From: an uncultured Bacilli bacterium
GTDB taxonomy: Bacteria > Bacillota_I > Bacilli_A > RF39 > UBA660
DNA: 37,761 nucleotides
Direction: 5' to 3'
Assembly: GCA_947628345.1 (NCBI GenBank)
Contig: CANQZM010000008.1
Span: 1 to 37,761, forward strand
Positions 30,887 to 37,761 of this stretch are shown piece by piece. Each line of letters starts with the position of its first letter. Positions within the stretch are counted from its first letter, which is position 1. The translations under genes were made by a program, and so were the position numbers. The notes under the pieces were generated by a model. The model saw only the letters and a program-made list of their open reading frames with translations, was not told the DNA's origin and searched no databases.

Positions 30887-32593
30887 TTAATGAATCAACT
30901 CTTTATATGTGTCACTATTTTTTATTAAATCTTTATGTTCTCCTATACAATCAATTTTACCATTTTTTAAAACGACAAGATTATCGGCAGCTTTCATTAA
31001 TTCTTTATTATGAGTGATAATTATTAGAGTGTGGTCTGTTTTTAAATCCTCCAATAAATTTATTATCTTACTAGTTGTATTTGGATCTAAAGAAGAAGTA
31101 ACTTCATCTAATAATATTATCTCAGAAGTTGTAAGAAGTGCTCTAGCTAAAGATAATAATTGTTTTTGACCTCCACTTATATTGTAAGCATCTTCTTTTA
31201 AAATTGTATTATATCCATCCGGCAATGACATTATAAAATCATGAATTCCAACTCTCTTACAAGCATCAATTTGTCTTTTTTTATTAGAATCTATCAACGA
31301 TAAATTAGCCCTAATGCTCATATCAAAAATAAAAGTTTTTTGATTTACAATACTAATATTTGAGTAATAAACATCTTTTGAATACTCATAAATGTTTAAG
31401 TTATCAATCAATATTTTTCCACTATCTATTTTATATAATCTTAAAAGAAGATTAAATATTGTGGTTTTTCCTGCCCCAGTTTGACCAACAATTGTCGTTA
31501 TTTGATTGGGTTTAGCTACAAATGAAATATTATTTAATGTTAATATTTCATTATATTTAAAAGACACATTTTTAAATTCAACAAGTCCACTAATATCATC
31601 ATTATTAACTGTTCCATCAAGTTTTAAAGATTTATTTTTATAATTAATTATTTCATTAATTCTATATAATGAAACAGACTCCTCTCTAATAGATACATCA
31701 AAGCCCATTATATCATTGATTGAATCTTTGGCTTTATCATAGTAAGAAATTAATAACAAAAATATTGAAATTTTTAATTTATTTTTCATAAGAAAGGAAA
31801 TTAAAATAATATATAAAAATATTTTACCAAAATCAATAATTAAACTTAATATAGTTTTTCTAGTAAAAAAGTATTTTCTTTTTAAAAAATAACTTTCCTT
31901 CCACCTTTTTCTATAACCGTCCAATTTATTATTTAGTTTATCTCCAAGACCAAAACTTTTAATATCTTTAAGACCTATTAAAATCTGTTGCAATATTCCT
32001 GTTATTTTATCAGCATAATGTATTTGCTTTTTTAAATAATGAGTATTTTTATCATTACATTTTTTAGCTAAATTATAATATATTATATCTATTATAATTA
32101 CATATAAGGCAACTAAAATACTTTGTTTTACAAAAACAAAATATATAATAAATAATTTTATAAATTCAATAGATAATTCTATTATAAAAGAAGGAACCTC
32201 CGCAATATTAATAATGTCTGTATTTGATGAATTTATAATTTTTCCTGTAGATATCTTTTTAGAATATTCTTCATCATAATTATAGATACTATTTACTAAA
32301 GTATTATGAACATCTACATAGGTTTCCTTAAAAAAGTTAGCATAACACCAATTGGTACAATATGATCCTACTTTATTAACTAAATATGTTATTCCTAGCA
32401 TAATAACAAAAAAAAGAGACATATAATAAAGTTTATTGGTTAGGTTTTCTACTATCAATGATGCAAAAAGTGGTACTAATAAACTTATCAATACATTAAT
32501 TAAATCAACTATTATAAATGCTATTAGATATTTATTTTTAAATTTTACTAAAGAAAAATAATCTTTTGTAATTTTAATATTTCTTATAAACAT
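30887..32593 (-). CDS. ABC transporter, fused permease and ATP-binding protein
   Basis: N-terminal TM domain; VGQTGAGKTTIFNLLLRLY (Walker A), NISGGQKQLLSLARAL signature, IILLDEVTSSLD (Walker B). Confidence 0.93.
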   Translation of the reverse strand: MFIRNIKITKDYFSLVKFKNKYLIAFIIVDLINVLISLLVPLFASLIVENLTNKLYYMSLFFVIMLGITYLVNKVGSYCTNWCYANFFKETYVDVHNTLVNSIYNYDEEYSKKISTGKIINSSNTDIINIAEVPSFIIELSIEFIKLFIIYFVFVKQSILVALYVIIIDIIYYNLAKKCNDKNTHYLKKQIHYADKITGILQQILIGLKDIKSFGLGDKLNNKLDGYRKRWKESYFLKRKYFFTRKTILSLIIDFGKIFLYIILISFLMKNKLKISIFLLLISYYDKAKDSINDIMGFDVSIREESVSLYRINEIINYKNKSLKLDGTVNNDDISGLVEFKNVSFKYNEILTLNNISFVAKPNQITTIVGQTGAGKTTIFNLLLRLYKIDSGKILIDNLNIYEYSKDVYYSNISIVNQKTFIFDMSIRANLSLIDSNKKRQIDACKRVGIHDFIMSLPDGYNTILKEDAYNISGGQKQLLSLARALLTTSEIILLDEVTSSLDPNTTSKIINLLEDLKTDHTLIIITHNKELMKAADNLVVLKNGKIDCIGEHKDLIKNSDTYKELIH

Positions 32594-32666
32594 ATACTTC
32601 ACCAATATAAGTATAGAATACTAAAAGGTATATTTCTTTACATTTCAAATATTAAAATTGTTAAGA

Positions 32667-33458
32667 TTATTTGATAGGTAAATATATATAACAACAATTA
32701 TCTTTGTATAATTCTATTTTAAGGTTGCTTTTTATATTATAATTAGTAGAAGGTATCCATTGCTTATTTATTTTTTCTTCTAAATCTACTATATCTTTCT
32801 GATCTTTTGATATTAACTTAAATATTACATATTTATTTTTATCTATTACGTATTTTTCTAAATTTGGATAACTTTCTGTTGAACCTAAGTAATAATGATA
32901 TAATCCATTATCTTTAGAAAAAATTCCATACATCCCTGTTTCATTAAATTTTTTATAATAGCCATTTGTTTTAACTTTTTTGTATAATTGTCTTATTTTA
33001 TATAATAAATCTGAATGCTTTTTTGCAGTAATATGATAACAATATAAAGATAAAGTCTCTAATTTTTTTATTTCATAATCAAAGTTATAATCTTTTTTCA
33101 TGTATTCAAAATTTACTATAGGTATTATTTTATATTTTCCTAACCCTTTTCTACATCCAGTTGGTGTTATATCAAATAATTGTTTAAATGCTCTATTAAA
33201 GGAGGAAGCGGAATTATATTGGTATTTAAAAGCAATATCTATTATTTTTAAATTCGTATTTCTTATTTCTTCAAATGCTTTACTTAATCTTCTTTTTTTT
33301 ATATATTCAATGATTGTCATATCTGTTAAAAACATAAAAATTCTTTCAAGAATAAATATATTAGTATTAGTTATTTTACTTAATTCACTATAATCAATTT
33401 CAGTATCTAGATTTTTTTCAATATATTCGGTCATTTTATTTAAATTATCAAAATTCAT
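32667..33458 (-). CDS. AraC-family transcriptional regulator with a C-terminal effector-binding-like domain
   Basis: IIDIAFKYQYNSASSFNRAFKQLFDITPTGCRK HTH; start at ATG behind AGGAGG. Confidence 0.88.
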   Translation of the reverse strand: MNFDNLNKMTEYIEKNLDTEIDYSELSKITNTNIFILERIFMFLTDMTIIEYIKKRRLSKAFEEIRNTNLKIIDIAFKYQYNSASSFNRAFKQLFDITPTGCRKGLGKYKIIPIVNFEYMKKDYNFDYEIKKLETLSLYCYHITAKKHSDLLYKIRQLYKKVKTNGYYKKFNETGMYGIFSKDNGLYHYYLGSTESYPNLEKYVIDKNKYVIFKLISKDQKDIVDLEEKINKQWIPSTNYNIKSNLKIELYKDNCCYIYLPIK

Positions 33459-33551
33459 TAAACAAAACCTCCTACTTTTTAAATTTACTAATGCTCCCAT
33501 TGATAAATATTACCTTATTCCATTATAATTACATATTAAATAAAACTATAT

Positions 33552-34475
33552 TTATTTTTCTTTTTTCAATATGTGACAATAATATACTGATAAATTCATT
33601 TCAATTGTATTTGCCATGAAATATACTGGTACTATATTACCTAGAACTTCTTTAGGGATAAGTTTACAAAATAATTTGAAAAAAATACCAAATTTAAAAT
33701 ATTTTTTAATTCTATTTTGATATGAATATAAATGATTAATAACTTTATTTTTCATATTTTCAGCAATTACTATACTAAAATTATTATTTTTAATATAGTT
33801 ATCAATATTTCCAATATATTCAAATTCGTCTAAATAATAGCCATTTTCAACCAAAGTTGCTCCAATTTCTTCTATTTCTGATAGCTGTTTTCTAGGTTTA
33901 TTAAGATAGGCATCATAAATTACAAATAATCCTCCTTTTTTTAATACTCTATTTACTTCTTTAAAAATTTGATTTTTATTAATAGAATAGCATAATGTTT
34001 CTATCGCATATACAAAATCAATGGAGTTACTTTCTATTTTTTCTAAATTATGATAATCTCCTTCAATTAGACTTATATTATATTTTCTATTTTTTTTATC
34101 TAAAGATGGATATAAATCTATACCCGTAAATTTAACACTAGGATTTTTTTTAGCAAGATACGCCATATTTGCACCTTGACCACATCCCAATTCAAGTATA
34201 TTTTTAAAATTATTTTGTTTTATTATTTCATCTATTTTGTTCACATGATATGTTTGATAATTTTTGCCATTTTTATGTATACCATCATCCGAAATGTCGA
34301 TATGCATATATCCTTCATTGGATCCAACTAATCTATATAATAAATATTTCGTTTTTTTATAATATCTTTTAATATCATCGTGAGTAAATTGATCTTTATT
34401 GAAAATAAAATCAAAATTAATTTTGCTTCTTAGCCATACAAAATCTCTTATTAATTTTTTCTTATATTCTTCCAT
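33552..34475 (-). CDS. Class I SAM-dependent methyltransferase
   Basis: ILELGCGQGANMAYLA, FTGIDLYPS, FVYAIETLCYS; start behind GAAGGAG. Confidence 0.85.
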   Translation of the reverse strand: MEEYKKKLIRDFVWLRSKINFDFIFNKDQFTHDDIKRYYKKTKYLLYRLVGSNEGYMHIDISDDGIHKNGKNYQTYHVNKIDEIIKQNNFKNILELGCGQGANMAYLAKKNPSVKFTGIDLYPSLDKKNRKYNISLIEGDYHNLEKIESNSIDFVYAIETLCYSINKNQIFKEVNRVLKKGGLFVIYDAYLNKPRKQLSEIEEIGATLVENGYYLDEFEYIGNIDNYIKNNNFSIVIAENMKNKVINHLYSYQNRIKKYFKFGIFFKLFCKLIPKEVLGNIVPVYFMANTIEMNLSVYYCHILKKEK

Positions 34476-34744
34476 ATAAACTCCTTCAATATAAAACATG
34501 CATTTTTTAAATTTTGAGTATATTTTATAATTTTGTTATGTTTTATATGGTCTTTTCAAAACAAAAAAACTTACAACTTCTTATAAAATCTACTACTTCC
34601 AACAATACGTACAATCCATTCCATTATTATCAACATTAAGAAAAATTCAATATTTATTTGCCTTTCTTAACTTTTAATATAAATAAGTTTCTTTTTTATA
34701 ATACTTTACTCTTTTGTAATTATTCAATCCTTGCTATATATTTT

Positions 34745-35296
34745 TTATATTCTAAATAAATAAGCAGATAATTCGTCGTAGCATGCATCTCTTTCAACTA
34801 ATAAATTTTGTTCTCTCATTTCGTTTAATTCGTTGATATTAACAAATTTAATCGCTTGAACTTCACTTTCTTGAAACTTTGTTTTATTTATATCAATATC
34901 ATTTTTTCTTAAAATAAAGAAATCATAGAATTGTCTCTCAATAAATTCATCAGAAAATTTTTGTTCTTTTCTAAAAGAAAACATATATCTAAAATCTTTT
35001 ATATCTACATGATAACCTAGACTAACGCTAACTTCCTCATTTATTTCCCTAGTTGCTGCTGATAATGAATCTTGTCCTGTGGATATATGTCCTGCTACTG
35101 ATATATCCCACATATTCGCATTTTTATCTTTAGTCGCGCTTCTTTGTTGTAATAAAATTTCATTGTTCTCATTTATAATTGCAACCGCTATCGCTCTATG
35201 CCATAAACCTTTCTTGTGAACCAAACTTCGAGGTAAAATTTGACCTGTTTTAATTCCGTTTTCATCCAGTACATCTAACATTTCTTCTCTTTTCAT
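34745..35296 (-). CDS. NUDIX hydrolase (isopentenyl-PP isomerase-like subfamily)
   Basis: ILPRSLVHKKGLWHRAIAVAI, GHISTGQDSLSAATREINEEVSV Nudix box. Confidence 0.9.
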   Translation of the reverse strand: MKREEMLDVLDENGIKTGQILPRSLVHKKGLWHRAIAVAIINENNEILLQQRSATKDKNANMWDISVAGHISTGQDSLSAATREINEEVSVSLGYHVDIKDFRYMFSFRKEQKFSDEFIERQFYDFFILRKNDIDINKTKFQESEVQAIKFVNINELNEMREQNLLVERDACYDELSAYLFRI

Positions 35297-35614
35297 AATT
35301 TCTCCTTTCACGCAATTTATGCAAACATTGTCTTCATCCGTTTACTAATACAATGTCTTATTTTGTTAATTTGTTAGAAATATCTCCTTTTTTAAATCAT
35401 CCTTATTATATAACAAAAACGTTATGAAGAACAAATACAATTTATTAGTACTATTCATTATCTACCACAAATTATAACCAGATAATTCTATCATATATCA
35501 TACTTTTTATAAAATAAAGATATTATTGTAATTAAATTTTTTGTATATTCTTCGACAATTTAATTTAAGTTTTTAAAAATTAATACTTTTTTACCATGCT
35601 TATTATTATAATAT

Positions 35615-36192
35615 TTATCTAAACCTTTTTGAACTAGATTGCTCTTGATTTATAATTTTCATTTTTATTTTTTGTAAATCTTCATTTGTCATTGCAACAA
35701 ATTCATAGCTATTAATATTGGCATTTTGAGGAAATAATTTGTTGCCCATATCAATTTTAACTTTTTTTCTTCAATAAGTTTATATTGAAAATAATCATTA
35801 TCAATTTTAATAACATAGTATCCATATTCCTTTAATTTTTTATCAAATAGATATCCTCTTATTAATAATTGCTGCTTTTCCTTATTAAATATTTCTTCTT
35901 CTTTGCTTAATTCTTTTAAATATTCTTCATAAAATATTAATTTTTTATTATACATTTCAGGATTCATATCTTTTAATTCTTCTAAAAATGGATTGTATAA
36001 TACAGTGTAATTAATATTTGGTTCATTATTAATCATATTTTTGCTCTGTATAGAACTATATTTATTAGTAATATCACTTCTTCGTTCATAACTTCTACTT
36101 GATATCAAGTAATATTCATCATAATCTACCATGCCAAGATTATTTAAATTCAACATCTTCCTACCATTCAAATCATATTTCCTATAAGCCAT
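35615..36192 (-). pseudogene. Hypothetical protein whose frame shifts at an A7 tract (zero-frame ORF 35689..36192)
   Basis: After ...KLIEEKK the -1 frame continues coherently as VKIDMGNKLFPQNANINSYEFVAMTNEDLQKIKMKIINQEQSSSKRFR*; junction is A_AAA_AAG at 35761-35767. Confidence 0.6.
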
Positions 36193-36320
36193 TTTATACC
36201 TCCTAACAATATTGTAAAATTAAAGCATAGATTCGAACATTTTAAAACTAACCATAAAAGTCCGAGCATAGTATCGTTTTTGTACGATTTGTTATATACA
36301 ACTTTTCCCATTGTTTGTAT

Positions 36321-36349
36321 AATTGTTTGCAAACATTTTGCAAACAATT
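36321..36349. repeat. Perfect inverted repeat AATTGTTTGCAAA-CAT-TTTGCAAACAATT
   Basis: 13-bp arms with a 3-bp spacer, each arm holding a TTTGCAAA core. Confidence 0.85.
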
Positions 36350-36551
36350 CTCAAAAATTTAGCAATTTTTACCCATTTTTTACCTTTAAAATCTTCACAA
36401 TTCCGTATAAAACCGACTAGTTCCCACAACAGTTCTTATACTTCTTTCCACTTCCACATGTTCAGTGCCATCTTCTATTATCCTTATTTATGGTATTTAT
36501 AGTATTATTGTTATTTCTTTAAAATAAGGTCAATGGAACATCAGTATATAT

Positions 36552-36578
36552 AGTATTATGAGTATTATCCGTATTATC
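36552..36578. repeat. Short tandem 9-mer (AGTATTATG)(AGTATTATC)(CGTATTATC)
   Basis: Three contiguous 9-bp units read directly. Confidence 0.8.
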
Positions 36579-36649
36579 ATTATTCAAAAAATGAGAAAAA
36601 AATGAGAAAATTTTCAACATTCGTTTACCAACTTAATTATATAATTTTT

Positions 36650-37531
36650 TTATTGTTCAATCAACTTATTCTCATTAACTTGTTTTTGTAACAATTCTAA
36701 ATCTTTAAGACTTTTGTTATCTTTTAATGTTTCCATTTGTCTTCTTGCTGAATTGTTTAGTCTAATGAGTCTTTCTCTTTGAGGAACTTTTTCTTCAATT
36801 AATTCTGCATTTGTATTTTGTAAATTATTTAATATTACTAAATGAAGTAGATCTGTATAATCTCTTATATTTCCACTTTCTGCAAGTTCCGGATTATTCT
36901 CTCGCCATTCTTTTGCGGTCATTCCAAATAACGCAACATTTAATACATCAGCTTCTTCTGCATAAACAAACTGTTTTTGTTTTTCAGTTAAAGTTGGAAC
37001 TATGCATTTCTTAATTGCATCCGTATGAACTACATAATTAACTTTTGATAAAAGTCTAGTAGCACTCCACTCAACTTTATATTGATAAGCTTCGTTCGTT
37101 TTTAATCTTTCAAATTCAGTTATTAAATACAATTTAAATTCTGGTGATAACCAACTGGCAAATTCAAAAGCTATATCAGGATGAGCAAAAGTACCACTAT
37201 TATATCTTCCTTGTTTTGAAATTACACCAATAGCTTTTGTTGCTGTAATCCATTTTTTGGGAGTCATTACAAAAGCATTAGTTCCTGACTCATTTTTAAA
37301 CCCATCGAATTCGATGGAATTAAAATTTGGATTATTTAAATATTCCCAAGTTCCTAAAAAAAGAATTGTATTTGTAGTTCTCATCCAGTTTTGAATTATA
37401 TAGTCCGTTCTTTCTTTATCTTTATATCGTGCTAAATCGGTTAAAGAAATATAATTAACATTACCAACCCGCATTATTCCAATTTTATTTTCTTTTACAA
37501 TAATTTCAGTTGTTACTATATCTGTTTTCAT
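36650..37531 (-). CDS. KilA-N domain-containing protein
   Basis: ISLTDLARYKDKERTDYIIQNWMRTTNTILFLGTWE...GRYNSGTFAHPDIAFEFASWLSPEFKLYLITEFERLK; GGGGG SD. Confidence 0.88.
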   Translation of the reverse strand: MKTDIVTTEIIVKENKIGIMRVGNVNYISLTDLARYKDKERTDYIIQNWMRTTNTILFLGTWEYLNNPNFNSIEFDGFKNESGTNAFVMTPKKWITATKAIGVISKQGRYNSGTFAHPDIAFEFASWLSPEFKLYLITEFERLKTNEAYQYKVEWSATRLLSKVNYVVHTDAIKKCIVPTLTEKQKQFVYAEEADVLNVALFGMTAKEWRENNPELAESGNIRDYTDLLHLVILNNLQNTNAELIEEKVPQRERLIRLNNSARRQMETLKDNKSLKDLELLQKQVNENKLIEQ

Positions 37532-37605
37532 TTTAGTCCCCCTTTCCACTTTCATCGCTTTTTATCTAGCATTCTTCAATAACTTTATTTAAAGATTGCT
37601 CGATT

Positions 37606-37761
37606 TTATTTTTTTGTGTTAAATAATGTAGGTAATTTTTTTACTAAGATTTGATTAGCTTGCTGTTTATTCACTCTTTGAAAAATATAGTCCTCTAAAC
37701 AAGACATTTTATACTCTAATAATTTAATATTATGACCATAATAATATTCATTAGAATTTAT
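37606..37761 (-). CDS. 3' end of a partial ORF entering from beyond the window
   Basis: Open frame INSNEYYYGHNIKLLEYKMSCLEDYIFQRVNKQQANQILVKKLPTLFNTKK*; coding-like. Confidence 0.5.
   Translation of the reverse strand: MNSNEYYYGHNIKLLEYKMSCLEDYIFQRVNKQQANQILVKKLPTLFNTKK

Noticed and set aside
30887-34475. Bacteriocin or lantibiotic cluster from ABC exporter, AraC regulator and methyltransferase
   Set aside because: No precursor peptide or modification enzyme was recognised, and the ABC protein lacks a visible C39 peptidase domain.
593-36273. The window as one integrative element bounded by the CATTTTAAAAC repeats
   Set aside because: The interval is essential core operons (rpoBC, str, eno, murD); the repeats are better read as dispersed copies.
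36300-36650. CRISPR array or retron in the repeat-rich gap before the KilA-N gene
   Set aside because: Repeats are short tandem 9-mers and one dyad, with no regular spacers, cas genes or reverse transcriptase in the window.

Overview
The window comes from a low-GC, AT-rich Firmicutes/Mollicutes-like bacterium that uses UGG for Trp and UGA as a stop. About two thirds is conserved housekeeping core, almost all on the minus strand. Reading in the direction of transcription the order is secE-nusG-rplK-rplA-[L10 leader]-rplJ-rplL-methyltransferase-rpoB-rpoC-(54-aa membrane protein)-rpsL-rpsG-fusA-tuf, then murD-hypothetical-eno-secG-rnr-smpB-ssrA (tmRNA). A plus-strand FemX/FemA-type aminoacyltransferase sits between tuf and murD. 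The right third (about 26.5-37.8 kb) is accessory: comEB, a papain/transglutaminase-like protein, a MATE transporter, a DUF2798-like membrane protein, an ABC exporter, an AraC regulator, a methyltransferase, a NUDIX hydrolase, frameshifted ORFs and a KilA-N protein. The most interesting observation is at 850-1180. It looks like an unannotated type I toxin-antitoxin module: a 30-aa hydrophobic peptide with its own promoter, SD and terminator, plus a convergent antisense RNA with its own promoter and terminator. A spurious minus-strand ORF in the track hides it. Other findings are two 23S-like L1-binding leader candidates around rplK, a tmRNA tag ending in AFA, paired attenuator leaders in front of two membrane-protein genes, a dnaX-type A_AAA_AAG site where a reading frame breaks, and several palindromic or dispersed repeats. 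All calls were made by eye, with no database searches.
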